NCBI GenBank assembly: GCA_025359125.1
Contig: JANYHI010000042.1
Span: 1-64,000, forward strand
Origin: Cytophagales bacterium
GTDB lineage: Bacteria > Bacteroidota > Bacteroidia > Cytophagales > Cyclobacteriaceae
Direction: 5' to 3'
Length of the DNA: 64,000 bases
Part shown: positions 1 to 7,506 of the stretch, one piece after another
Layout of the letters: each line of letters starts with the position of its first letter
Position numbering within the stretch: the first letter of the stretch is position 1
Translations under genes and position numbers: made by a program
Notes under the pieces: generated by a model
Told to the model about the DNA's origin: nothing
The model's input: only the letters and a program-made list of their open reading frames with translations
The model's database searches: none

Positions 1-43
1 CAACGGGTCAACCGATCTCAATACATTTTATCCCTCCAGATCT

Positions 44-139
44 GGTGGTCAGTTTGCTGCGGAAAACGGTGGTCAGCTTCCCGCGGAATCAGGTGGTCAC
101 ATTGCAACGGAAAAGAGTGGTCACATTGCGCGGAATCTC
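44..139 (+). repeat. Four tandem 24-bp repeats, probable IS21-type element end
   Basis: Four imperfect copies start at 44, 68, 92 and 116, exactly 24 bases apart. Each opens with (G/A)GTGGTCA, and most have a GCGG- or ACGG-containing second half. Multiple repeats of this kind, each a transposase binding site, are a hallmark of IS21-family ends. The istA and istB genes would lie to the left, outside the window. No transposase gene is visible in the window, so the family call rests on repeat style alone. Confidence 0.6.
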
Positions 140-445
140 CACTGAAGTCGAAATAAAAAGATTTGCTGACTTCATTCACAAGAACTTGACAGAATCCGCA
201 GGTGAGAATGAAAGGAATTTACTTATCTCAAAATTGCTAAGCGCAGAACAAATCAGAGAAGATATGTAACTTCGCTAGCCCGCGAAAATGGCAAGGCAAT
301 TCTAAGCCGTTTATGGTCTAGTATTTCGTAACCTTGCATTCTAAACCAAATTGGACGACTGACGGCCACACCTCTCAATTAGGTTAGCCCACCTTGTTAA
401 GGTTTCATTTTTAAAAACCAAAAATGTATGTATTTTGTATGTAGC
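140..445. other. Stretch without a recognisable gene beside the IS end
   Basis: An open frame runs out of the repeats and ends with a stop at 267-269. Its last 40 or so residues (RFADFIHKNLTESAGENERN and following) look like ordinary protein and could be the 3' end of a gene cut by the insertion. The part over the repeats is only translated repeat. I do not recognise the fragment. The rest, to 445, shows nothing convincing. Confidence 0.25.
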
Positions 446-483
446 AAAAAAATAGGCAGCAAACTTATTAGGTATAACTGCCT
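446..483 (-). terminator. Terminator of the tRNA-Asn gene
   Basis: AGGCAG (454-459) pairs with CTGCCT (478-483). On the minus strand the hairpin is followed by a run of T (complement of the A run at 446-452). It lies just downstream of the 3' end of the tRNA. Confidence 0.6.
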
Positions 484-493
484 GATTTTTAAG

Positions 494-567
494 CTCTCCC
501 TCCTGGACTTGAACCAGGGACCCTCTGATTAACAGTCAGATGCTCTAACCAGCTGAGCTAAGGAAGA
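494..567 (-). tRNA. tRNA-Asn (anticodon GTT)
   Basis: On the minus strand the sequence folds into a full cloverleaf of 74 nt. The acceptor stem TCTTCCT pairs with AGGGAGA with one G-T pair. The D arm begins TAGCTCAG, the anticodon loop is CTGTTAA with anticodon GTT, and the T arm is CCTGG/CCAGG around TTCAAGT. The discriminator base is G, as expected for asparagine tRNA. CCA is not encoded. Confidence 0.96.
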
Positions 568-664
568 ATTTGAGGTTGCAATATTAAGACTTTGAGGAAC
601 AATTATCAAAAGGGATCGTAAAAATTTATGCCCGGTTAAAACCTAATAGAGAAACTTTCGTATA

Positions 665-689
665 TTACTTTTAAATTAAAAGTACTTTT
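665..689. promoter_or_regulatory. Operator-like site before the membrane protein/regulator pair
   Basis: A 25-base element made of TTACTTTTAAA, three variable bases and AAAGTACTTTT ends one base before the ATG at 691. It contains the perfect inverted repeat ACTTTTAA/TTAAAAGT and the palindrome AAAAGTACTTTT. A second copy with 22 of 25 identical bases lies before creD (1618-1642). The regulator at 1302 is the obvious candidate to bind both, which would make the locus autoregulated. That link is inference. Confidence 0.6.
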
Positions 690-690
690 T

Positions 691-1305
691 ATGCGTAAAG
701 AATCTGCTCAAAGCGATATAGAGTCAATCCGCCAGCTGATGGAGCGCTCCGTTAAATTTGTTTCGCTCAGTGGTTTGTCTGGTATTTTAGCTGGTATTTA
801 TGCTTTGATTGGTGCTTCATTTGCGTATCAACAAATTTATTCTGGCTTTGTAGTTCGTTCAATCGAATACCAGGGTAATATTCCAATTGTTACTAATCTG
901 ATCATTATTGCGTCACTTGTTTTAATAGCGTCTCTTGTTACCGGTTGGTGGTTTAGTTTTCGTAAAGCAAAAAGATTAGGAACTAAAATCTGGGATAAAA
1001 CCAGCAAGCGATTACTAATCAAACTTGGTGTTCCTTTAGTAATAGGTGGCTTTTTTACTCTTGCTTTAGTTTACAATGGATACTATAATTTAATTGGAGC
1101 CTCCGTTTTACTATTTTATGGATTGGCTTTAATAAATGCCAGCTCTAGTTTATTTGAAGAAGTTCGTTATCTCGGATATTGTGAGTTAGCAATAGGCATC
1201 GTAGCTACTTTATTTCCCGGCTATGCATTGTTCTTTTGGGCAATGGGATTTGGATTACTTCATATCTTATACGGTAGCCTTATGTATTCTAAATACGATC
1301 GATGA
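691..1305 (+). CDS. Multi-pass membrane protein of unknown function
   Basis: The 204-residue protein has a polar N-terminus (about 25 residues) followed by five or six hydrophobic segments, near residues 28-50, 65-88, 108-130, 133-150 and 158-195. I do not recognise a named family. Its stop overlaps the start of the winged-helix regulator by four bases (ATGA), so the two are almost certainly co-translated, and creD follows. The arrangement suggests the membrane protein signals to, or is controlled with, the regulator. The ATG at 691 sits directly after the operator-like site, leaving almost no leader. Confidence 0.85.
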   Translation: MRKESAQSDIESIRQLMERSVKFVSLSGLSGILAGIYALIGASFAYQQIYSGFVVRSIEYQGNIPIVTNLIIIASLVLIASLVTGWWFSFRKAKRLGTKIWDKTSKRLLIKLGVPLVIGGFFTLALVYNGYYNLIGASVLLFYGLALINASSSLFEEVRYLGYCELAIGIVATLFPGYALFFWAMGFGLLHILYGSLMYSKYDR

Positions 1306-1604
1306 AGAACCCCTTTGAGAATTTAGATAAGATATTAGAGCATCGCCTTCGTCTTCAGATTGTTTCTGTATTAGTGGCAAATGATTCTTATGCTTTTAAC
1401 GAATTAAAAGAATTGCTAGATACTACCGATGGAAACTTAGCAACACACATTAAAGCACTGGAGCGTGAGAAATATATTTCGGTCACTAAATCATTCATAG
1501 AAAAAAAGCCGAATACACGCTATAAAATTTCGGAGCGAGGGCGATCGGCTTTTAAAAAGCATTTAGACGCACTCGAAGAGTTAATTAAGCAGCAGAAGAA
1601 ATAA
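1302..1604 (+). CDS. Winged-helix transcriptional regulator (HTH_34/ArsR-like)
   Basis: The 100-residue protein has a compact winged-helix fold. HRLRLQIVSVLVANDSYAFN is the typical first helix pair, ELLDTTDGNLATHIKALERE the recognition helix region, and a basic wing with RYKISERGRSAFKKHL follows. This is the small regulator type often found next to creD in Bacteroidota. There is no sensor domain, so ligand or partner is unknown. It overlaps the upstream membrane protein and precedes creD by 53 bases, which include a copy of the 25-base site it may bind. Confidence 0.88.
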   Translation: MKNPFENLDKILEHRLRLQIVSVLVANDSYAFNELKELLDTTDGNLATHIKALEREKYISVTKSFIEKKPNTRYKISERGRSAFKKHLDALEELIKQQKK

Positions 1605-1617
1605 TTTTTTTATCCAA

Positions 1618-1642
1618 TTACTTTTAAAAACAAAGTACTTTT
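1618..1642. promoter_or_regulatory. Second copy of the operator-like site, before creD
   Basis: The element reads TTACTTTTAAA, AAC, AAAGTACTTTT and differs from the copy at 665-689 only in the three central bases. It sits 15 bases before the creD start, so a bound repressor would block creD separately from the upstream pair. Confidence 0.6.
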
Positions 1643-1657
1643 AAAATAAATTTAAAT

Positions 1658-3076
1658 ATGGAAACCAACACACCAACAAACCTTCTTGAACGATTAAACA
1701 ACTGGATTAAAGAATCGATCACTATTAAACTGATTTCGATTGGTTTTCTCATCCTAATTTTAATGATCCCTTCTTCATGGGTTGAGTCATTAATCATCGA
1801 GCGTCAAACCCGTGCAGAATTGGTTGTAAAAGAAATATCAGATAAATGGTCTGGCGAACAAACCATTTCAGGACCTATTTTAATAATTCCATTTATTAAG
1901 CGAGAGAAGATTGATAAAGGAAACAATGGAATTGAAATTCGGGAGTGGAAAGAGAAGGCTTTTTTTCTTCCTGAAAAATTAAAGATAGATGGAAAGGTGA
2001 ATCCGCAGGTTTTACATCGTGGAATTTTCGAGGCGGCTGTTTACGAATCTACTATTCTTATGCAAAGTTCATTTGCCAAACCCGACTTTGTTAAATTAAA
2101 TGTAGATGAGAAGGACATCCTTTGGAAAGAAGCCTATTTGGTTTTGGGTATCAATGACCTTCGCGGAATCAATAAAAATCCAACCATTAAAGCTGGCGCT
2201 CTTGATCTACTTTCAGAACCTTCAAACCAGATTGGAGTTTCTACTCAATTTAATAAAGAAGTAAAAGATGGACTTCAAGATGAAGGAGCCAGCTACAAAA
2301 AACCAGAGCATACAACGAGTGGAATTACGGCTATACTTTCGTGGCAAGAAGCAAAAGACTTTGCTGGTAATATTTCTGTTTCGCTCGGATTAAAAGGAAG
2401 CACCTTGCTTTATTTTGTTCCCTCTGGCAAAACAACTCAGGTGAACCTTTCCGGTGATTGGCCAAATCCAAGTTTCACAGGTAACTTTTCACCATCATCT
2501 CGTGAAGTCACTGAAAAAAAATTTAAAGCTCAATGGGACATTCTGCATTACAATCGCCCGTTTGCACAACAATGGATAGGAGAGGGACAAATACTAGAAG
2601 GAGCTGATTTTGGAGTTAAGTTACTGATACCCGTTGGTCAGTATCAAAAAAGTATGCGCACTGCCAAATATGGAGAACTAATTATTCTGTTAACATTTAT
2701 TGCTCTGTTCATGGTTGAGATCATGCGCAAAATTCGCATTCACCCATTTCAATATATTTTGGTAGGAGCCGCCTTGATTATTTATTATTCGTTGCTATTA
2801 TCTTTTTCAGAACATTTAGGATTTGATGCTGCCTATCTGATTTCTTCTATTGCAACCGTTGTGCTGATCAGCTTTTATTCAATTTCTTTTTTAAATACGC
2901 GAAAGCTTTCCATGATATTTTGTGCGTTGCTGACTTTTTTCTACGTGTTCATTTTTGTAATCATCCAGATGCAGGATTATTCATTGTTGATAGGAAGTGT
3001 TGGATTATTTATAATCATCAGTGCGGTCATGTATTTTTCTAAGAATATTAGGTGGTATAGCGAAGAGAAAATTTGA
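1658..3076 (+). CDS. creD: CreD-family inner membrane protein
   Basis: At 472 residues this matches the CreD family (cell envelope integrity/inner membrane protein, about 450 residues). One membrane segment lies near residues 25-45. A large periplasmic region follows, with the early family signature SGPILIIPF near residue 70. Five membrane segments lie after about residue 335. CreD is linked to envelope stress and beta-lactam or colicin tolerance in enterobacteria, but its biochemical action is unknown. There is no creBC two-component system here; the small winged-helix regulator takes that place. Confidence 0.92.
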   Translation: METNTPTNLLERLNNWIKESITIKLISIGFLILILMIPSSWVESLIIERQTRAELVVKEISDKWSGEQTISGPILIIPFIKREKIDKGNNGIEIREWKEKAFFLPEKLKIDGKVNPQVLHRGIFEAAVYESTILMQSSFAKPDFVKLNVDEKDILWKEAYLVLGINDLRGINKNPTIKAGALDLLSEPSNQIGVSTQFNKEVKDGLQDEGASYKKPEHTTSGITAILSWQEAKDFAGNISVSLGLKGSTLLYFVPSGKTTQVNLSGDWPNPSFTGNFSPSSREVTEKKFKAQWDILHYNRPFAQQWIGEGQILEGADFGVKLLIPVGQYQKSMRTAKYGELIILLTFIALFMVEIMRKIRIHPFQYILVGAALIIYYSLLLSFSEHLGFDAAYLISSIATVVLISFYSISFLNTRKLSMIFCALLTFFYVFIFVIIQMQDYSLLIGSVGLFIIISAVMYFSKNIRWYSEEKI

Positions 3077-3083
3077 TTTGAAG

Positions 3084-3166
3084 ATTTGATGATTGGTTAA
3101 TTTGAAAATAGATAGTGAGATACCCTACATTTAGGTTCAGTCTTTCAAATTAGCTGATCATCAAAT
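3084..3166. repeat. Long imperfect hairpin between convergent genes
   Basis: Two 24-base arms (3084-3107 and 3143-3166) are inverted copies with 21 of 24 bases pairing, around a 35-base loop. It fills the gap between creD and the convergent DUF486 gene. It could act as a two-way terminator, although neither side has a strong T run. It resembles other palindromic spacers in this window. Confidence 0.55.
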
Positions 3167-3170
3167 TAAT

Positions 3171-3539
3171 TTATTTTTTGAAAACAAAATACACGGCCAA
3201 AATCAGAAAAATAAATCCAATCAAATGGTTCATTCTAAAAGATTCGGTTTTAAAAACGATTAATGAAAAAATGACAAAGACAACGAGTGTTATTGCTTCT
3301 TGAATTACTTTCAACTCTATTAACGAAAAAGGACCACCATAATTTTTGAACCCAATACGGTTGGCTGGCACTTGTAAAATATATTCAAACAAGGCAATTC
3401 CCCAGCTAATTAAAATGATGGCAACCAAACCCAGATTTTGGCTCCATGTCATATCCTTAAACTTGAGATGGCCATACCAAGCCAACGTCATGAAGGTGTT
3501 GGAGAGAATAAGGAGAAGTATGGTGTAGAAAGCTTTCAT
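3171..3539 (-). CDS. DUF486 (DMT-like) small membrane protein
   Basis: The 122-residue protein has four membrane segments. The conserved core WGIALFEYILQVPANRIG and the segment SLIELKVIQEAITLVVF match the DUF486/DMT_6 family, distant relatives of the small drug/metabolite transporters. Substrate and role are unknown. The length is normal for the family. It lies 61 bases downstream of ettA on the same strand. Confidence 0.9.
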   Translation of the reverse strand: MKAFYTILLLILSNTFMTLAWYGHLKFKDMTWSQNLGLVAIILISWGIALFEYILQVPANRIGFKNYGGPFSLIELKVIQEAITLVVFVIFSLIVFKTESFRMNHLIGFIFLILAVYFVFKK

Positions 3540-3600
3540 TTTAGTTGTTAGATGTTTGTTGCTAGTGACGGATTACTATTAACCAACAACTATCACTTTA

Positions 3601-5283
3601 TTACTTAACCAGCTTCTTATACTTAATTCTGTGTGGCTGCTCATCGCCCAAGCGCTTGCGTTTATTTTCTTCGTATTCGCTAAAGCTGCCTTCAAACCAA
3701 AATACTTGAGAGTCTCCTTCGAATGCAAGAATGTGCGTACACACACGATCTAAGAACCACCTATCGTGAGAGATAATAACCGCACAACCTCCGAAATTTT
3801 CCAGTGCTTCTTCTAACGAACGAAGTGTATTTACATCCAAGTCGTTAGTTGGCTCATCTAACAACAATAAATTTCCACCTTGCTTTAGTGCAATAGCCAA
3901 GTGCGCACGATTGCGCATACCACCCGAGAGCTCTTTTACTTTTTTAGATTGATCAGTACCACTAAAATTAAATTTGCTCACATATGCGCGCGAGTTTATT
4001 TCTTTTCCACCTACCAGAATTAAATCGCTGCCACCAGTGATCGCTTGAAAAACGGTATCATCTGGCTTCAAATCATCGTGCTCCTGATCTACATAGGCAA
4101 ACTTTACAGTTTCACCCACGGCAAAAGTTCCGGCATCGGGTTTTTCTGCGCCCGTAATCATTTTAAACAAAGTAGTTTTACCCGCACCGTTAGGTCCAAT
4201 AATTCCTACAATGCCTGCCGGAGGAAGAGAGAAAGTCAAGTTTTCATACAGCAACTTATCGCCATATGCCTTCGATACTCCGCTTGCCTCAATTACTTTA
4301 TTTCCTAAGCGCGGACCGGGCGGAATGAATAATTCCAATTTTTCTTCTTTTTCGCGGGTCTCCTCACTAATCAATTTTTCATAGTTGCTTAAGCGAGCTT
4401 TTCCTTTTGCCTGTCTTCCTTTGGGGTTCATGCGCACCCATTCTAACTCACGCACCAATGCTTTCTGTCTCTTCGATTCCGATTTTTCCTCTTGTGCTAA
4501 ACGTTTTTGTTTTTGGTCCAACCAGCTAGAATAATTTCCTTTCCAGGGAATTCCTTCGCCACGATCTAATTCTAAAATCCAACCAGCCACATTATCTAAG
4601 AAGTATCTATCGTGCGTTACCGCGATAACAGTTCCTTTGTATTGCTTTAAGTGTTGCTCTAGCCAATAAACCGATTCGGCATCTAAGTGGTTGGTAGGCT
4701 CATCCAACAACAGAACATCTGGTTCCTGAAGAAGCAATCGGCACAAAGCAACGCGTCTTTTTTCACCGCCCGATAGCACTGAAATCTTTGCATCCGATGG
4801 TGGACAGCGCAGCGCATCCATCGCACGATCCAATCTTGCATCCAATCCCCACGCATCTGTTGCGTCTAATTTATCTTGCACCTCTGCTTGTTTGGCAATT
4901 AGTTTATCCATCGCGTCAGGATTTTCTAATACCGCAGGGTCTCCAAATTTTTCGTTAATCGCTTCAAATTCTTTTAGCAACGCAACCGTTTCCTTTACGC
5001 CCTCTTCCACAATCTCGCGCACGGTTTTACTTTTATCTAGTTGTGGCTCTTGCTCTAGCAAACCCACGCTAAAGCTTAAGTCAGAAACCACCTCGCCCTG
5101 AAATTCTTTATCGATGCCAGCAATAATCCGCAACAGCGATGACTTGCCCGAACCGTTCAACCCCAGCACGCCAATCTTGGCTCCGTAAAAGAAACCGAGA
5201 TAAATGTTTTTTAAAACTTGTTTTTGAGGCGGGTAAATCTTGTTTACGCCTGCCATCGAGAAAATTATTTTTTCGTCAGCCAT
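3601..5283 (-). CDS. ettA: ABC-F protein EttA, energy-dependent translational throttle
   Basis: The protein has 560 residues and two ABC ATPase domains without membrane segments. Walker A motifs are GLNGSGKSS (residues 41-49) and GPNGAGKTT in the second half. Signatures are LSGGEKRRVALCRLLL and LSGGMRNRAHLA, each followed by LLLDEPTN(H/D)LD. The arm and linker between the domains are of EttA type. EttA binds the ribosomal E site and gates the first elongation step according to ADP/ATP. The length equals that of the Escherichia coli protein (about 555). Confidence 0.95.
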   Translation of the reverse strand: MADEKIIFSMAGVNKIYPPQKQVLKNIYLGFFYGAKIGVLGLNGSGKSSLLRIIAGIDKEFQGEVVSDLSFSVGLLEQEPQLDKSKTVREIVEEGVKETVALLKEFEAINEKFGDPAVLENPDAMDKLIAKQAEVQDKLDATDAWGLDARLDRAMDALRCPPSDAKISVLSGGEKRRVALCRLLLQEPDVLLLDEPTNHLDAESVYWLEQHLKQYKGTVIAVTHDRYFLDNVAGWILELDRGEGIPWKGNYSSWLDQKQKRLAQEEKSESKRQKALVRELEWVRMNPKGRQAKGKARLSNYEKLISEETREKEEKLELFIPPGPRLGNKVIEASGVSKAYGDKLLYENLTFSLPPAGIVGIIGPNGAGKTTLFKMITGAEKPDAGTFAVGETVKFAYVDQEHDDLKPDDTVFQAITGGSDLILVGGKEINSRAYVSKFNFSGTDQSKKVKELSGGMRNRAHLAIALKQGGNLLLLDEPTNDLDVNTLRSLEEALENFGGCAVIISHDRWFLDRVCTHILAFEGDSQVFWFEGSFSEYEENKRKRLGDEQPHRIKYKKLVK

Positions 5284-5411
5284 GGGAGGTTCAAATCTTT
5301 TTAGGACGACAAATATGGCTTTTTTAACTCAATAGTCCACAGTTTGGGTAGGTGTTAAAGATTGTTAGGCACGGTTACTTTCATAAAAATTGCAAGATGC
5401 ACAGGTGCCTA

Positions 5412-5441
5412 TTGCCTATGGTCTAATTAATTCTATTTTTG
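5412..5441 (+). promoter_or_regulatory. Bacteroidota-type promoter of the DUF2795 gene
   Basis: TTG at 5412-5414 and TATTTTTG at 5434-5441 are separated by 19 bases, fitting the -33/-7 consensus TTG/TAnnTTTG. The ATG lies 26 bases after the box. GGGGGA just before it may serve as ribosome binding site. Confidence 0.65.
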
Positions 5442-5466
5442 CGACAAATTTAACGGGGGAAATATT

Positions 5467-5688
5467 ATGTACTGGACACTTGAATTAGCTTCTTACTTAG
5501 AGGACGCACCTTGGCCTGCTACCAAGGACGAATTGATTGACTTCTCCATCCGTTCTGGCGCGCCATTGGAGGTGGTAGAAAATTTGCAAGAGTTGGAAGA
5601 CGATGGTCAACCCTACGAGAGCATTGAGGAGATCTGGCCGGATTATCCAACGAAGGAAGATTTCTTCTTTAATGAAGATGAGTATTAA
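5467..5688 (+). CDS. DUF2795-type small acidic protein
   Basis: The 73-residue protein is strongly acidic, with a helical core (APWPATKDELIDFSIRSGAP) and an aromatic, acidic tail (EDFFFNEDEY). Proteins of this length and sequence are common and highly conserved in Cytophagales and are annotated DUF2795. Function is unknown. It is monocistronic, with its own promoter and a strong terminator. Confidence 0.88.
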   Translation: MYWTLELASYLEDAPWPATKDELIDFSIRSGAPLEVVENLQELEDDGQPYESIEEIWPDYPTKEDFFFNEDEY

Positions 5689-5715
5689 AAAAAATTAGTT
5701 GAAGATACCATTTGA

Positions 5716-5748
5716 GAAAGCCCTGCCAGTCGGGGCTTTTTTATTTTT
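5716..5748 (+). terminator. Rho-independent terminator after the DUF2795 gene
   Basis: AAAGCCC pairs with GGGGCTTT around TGCCAGTC and is followed by a run of T. Confidence 0.85.
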
Positions 5749-5886
5749 TGGCGGCATGCTTGCCGAAGCGTCAGCACCGGGCTGTCACCACTCGCCATCC
5801 ATCCGCATATTCCATTTCGGGCTCAAACAAGCCGTTCCATCCCTTGCCGAAGCTCACACGAAACAACTGCTTACCTAACTCTACTT
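5749..5886. other. GC-richer stretch downstream of ispD, unexplained
   Basis: This 138-bp stretch is richer in G and C than its surroundings. The minus strand has an open frame reading ...LFRVSFGKGWNGLFEPEMEY... for about 37 codons with no start. It looks like a coding fragment or a dispersed repeat rather than a spacer. I cannot name it. Confidence 0.25.
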
Positions 5887-6585
5887 TCAGCTACGCTTGG
5901 GTGTCTCTTTCTTCCTTCCCATCAATAATGCCTCTGCAATCACTAAATCTTCTGGTGTCGTAATTTTTATATTTTCATAGCTGCCTTCAAACAAAGAAAT
6001 AAGATGACCGGCTTTTTCAGCAACGCTAGCATCATCTGTTAAGCTCGAATCTTCTTTGACCTCATATGCTTTCTTGATTAATTGCAGATCAAATGTTTGT
6101 GGAGTTTGTATCAGGCGAAACTTTGATCTGTCAACAGCCTTCGTATTATCTTGATCGGTCACGCGAATAGATTCTTTTAGTCGAACTGCAGCCACAGCGG
6201 AGTGGTGCGCGGCAGCCAGGTGGAAAGATGCGCCAATAATATCTGAACTGATTAAAGGTCTCACTCCATCGTGTATGGCCACCAAGCCATTTCCTTCCAT
6301 CTTATTTAATCCATTTTTTACAGATTGAAATCTTGTTTCTCCCCCTTTTTCTAACAGAATAGGATGATTGAAATTATATTTAATACAAATAGATTTCCAA
6401 ATCGAAAAATCATCTTCTGGTAAAACAAGAATAATTTTTAATTCAGTTGAATAGCGAAGAAAGGCTTCAATGGTATGCAGTAAAATCGGCTTGCCCAATA
6501 GTTCAATAAATTGCTTTGGCAAAGCACTTTTAATGCGAGTGCCTTTACCACCGGCCACAATTAGTGCGTATTCTTTCTGCTTCAA
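5887..6585 (-). CDS. ispD: IspD, 2-C-methyl-D-erythritol 4-phosphate cytidylyltransferase
   Basis: The enzyme (232 residues) joins CTP to methylerythritol 4-phosphate, the third step of the MEP isoprenoid pathway. The N-terminal nucleotide-binding signature IVAGGKGTRI and PKQFIELLGKPIL are clear, as are AIHDGVRPL and the C-terminal TDDASVAEKAG. The only usable start is a TTG at 6583-6585, because an in-frame stop lies a few codons upstream with no ATG between. That TTG overlaps the ancestral hepT stop codon (TTGA), suggesting translational coupling to hepT. Confidence 0.93.
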   Translation of the reverse strand: MKQKEYALIVAGGKGTRIKSALPKQFIELLGKPILLHTIEAFLRYSTELKIILVLPEDDFSIWKSICIKYNFNHPILLEKGGETRFQSVKNGLNKMEGNGLVAIHDGVRPLISSDIIGASFHLAAAHHSAVAAVRLKESIRVTDQDNTKAVDRSKFRLIQTPQTFDLQLIKKAYEVKEDSSLTDDASVAEKAGHLISLFEGSYENIKITTPEDLVIAEALLMGRKKETPKRS

Positions 6586-6923
6586 AGATTTAAAAGGGTT
6601 TTTTCAATCGTAGATTTTAGCGGAGGCAAATAGATAGTAACGATTCTCCAAATGATTTCATATCAATTTTTTCATATTCGTGTGCTATAATATTTTCTAG
6701 ATCGTATGATTCTCTCCCATTCAATGTCTTCATGTTGACTTCTTATTTCTTTGGGAACTCGATTTGAGGCAATGCCGATAACTTCAAGGCATCGTAACAC
6801 AGCATACTTTGTTTTTAAATCTTGCTGGAAAGTTTCAAAGGAATTACCTCTAGTAAATTCTTCTATAGAATTTAATGCCTCAAAAATATCTACAAATAAA
6901 GGTTTGAAATCACGCTTAGACAT
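6582..6923 (-). pseudogene. hepT: HepT-like toxin gene with two compensating frameshifts
   Basis: The open frame from ATG 6923 stops after 83 residues at 6672. The HEPN family hallmark R-x4-6-H-x-Y is missing from it, but reads clearly in the next frame (NIIAHEYEKID). The original frame then resumes with YEIIWRIVTIYLPPLKSTIE to a TGA at 6582-6584. One extra base (A run, about 6690-6694) and one lost base (about 6658-6662) restore a 113-residue HepT of normal length. HepT is the RNase toxin of the MntA/HepT system. As it stands, the protein lacks catalytic residues and its C-terminus. It could be a decayed toxin or a sequencing artefact. Confidence 0.75.
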
Positions 6924-7206
6924 AGATAAGGTCTTCCTTTATGTGAGACCAATATCGTGGTTTTATGCCTTTTTTACTCACCAAGTCTATTTTAACACTT
7001 CCCAAAATATTCTCTAAATCAATTAGAAGGTCAACAAACTCAATTTCAACTGGCTTATCAAGTTCAACCATAATGTCAATATCACTTTCGGGCGATTCAT
7101 CACCTCGAACGAATGATCCAAACAATGCAAGACTTGCAACAGGATATTTTTGTTGAATCAGGGCTTTGTTAGACTTTAACTTTGCTATAATATCTGACTT
7201 TGTCAT
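6916..7206 (-). CDS. mntA: MntA-type nucleotidyltransferase antitoxin
   Basis: The 96-residue minimal nucleotidyltransferase carries GSFVRGDESPESDIDIMVEL, the G-S-x10-D-x-D motif that binds Mg-ATP. In the MntA/HepT type VII toxin-antitoxin system it silences HepT by adding AMP to the tyrosine of the HxY motif. The gene overlaps hepT by eight bases in the usual antitoxin-first order. The antitoxin is intact although its toxin is broken. Confidence 0.9.
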   Translation of the reverse strand: MTKSDIIAKLKSNKALIQQKYPVASLALFGSFVRGDESPESDIDIMVELDKPVEIEFVDLLIDLENILGSVKIDLVSKKGIKPRYWSHIKEDLIYV

Positions 7207-7240
7207 ATTACGAAGTTAAGTAAAATCAAGGATGGTTGCT

Positions 7241-7248
7241 TACTTTTG
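7241..7248 (+). promoter_or_regulatory. -7 box TACTTTTG
   Basis: A perfect TAnnTTTG match whose transcription start would fall near 7254-7256. This decides the start of the following gene: translation must begin at ATG 7259, not at an upstream in-frame ATG at 7232. Confidence 0.5.
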
Positions 7249-7258
7249 TAAAAAAGGT

Positions 7259-7504
7259 ATGGCTTTCATCAGAATTCTTTTGCTCGCTTTCAATACAGCA
7301 ATAGTAACCTATTTGGTCTACCGGCTATTGCAAATTTACAGGTCGGCATCTCCAAATAAAGCAATCATAATAGCAATAGGAATTTTTCTATTGTTATTGC
7401 CCGTATCTGTACTCATTGGCTTTATTAGGCCAACAACTATATACATTCTGCTATATCCGGTAGCTATTTCCCTTTTTGTTTACCTGATCAAAAGCGAAAA
7501 GTAG
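7259..7504 (+). CDS. Small three-pass membrane protein, unknown
   Basis: The 81-residue protein is almost entirely hydrophobic, with three membrane helices (near residues 2-20, 32-53 and 58-76) and a short basic linker after the first. I recognise no family. It is divergent from mntA and convergent with queA, which ends three bases after its stop. The start was chosen because of the -7 box at 7241-7248. Confidence 0.65.
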   Translation: MAFIRILLLAFNTAIVTYLVYRLLQIYRSASPNKAIIIAIGIFLLLLPVSVLIGFIRPTTIYILLYPVAISLFVYLIKSEK

Positions 7505-7506
7505 CA

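Noticed and set aside
45-269. 74-residue ORF at the left edge as a gene
   Set aside because: Its first half is merely the translated 24-bp repeats. Only the last part could be a gene remnant.
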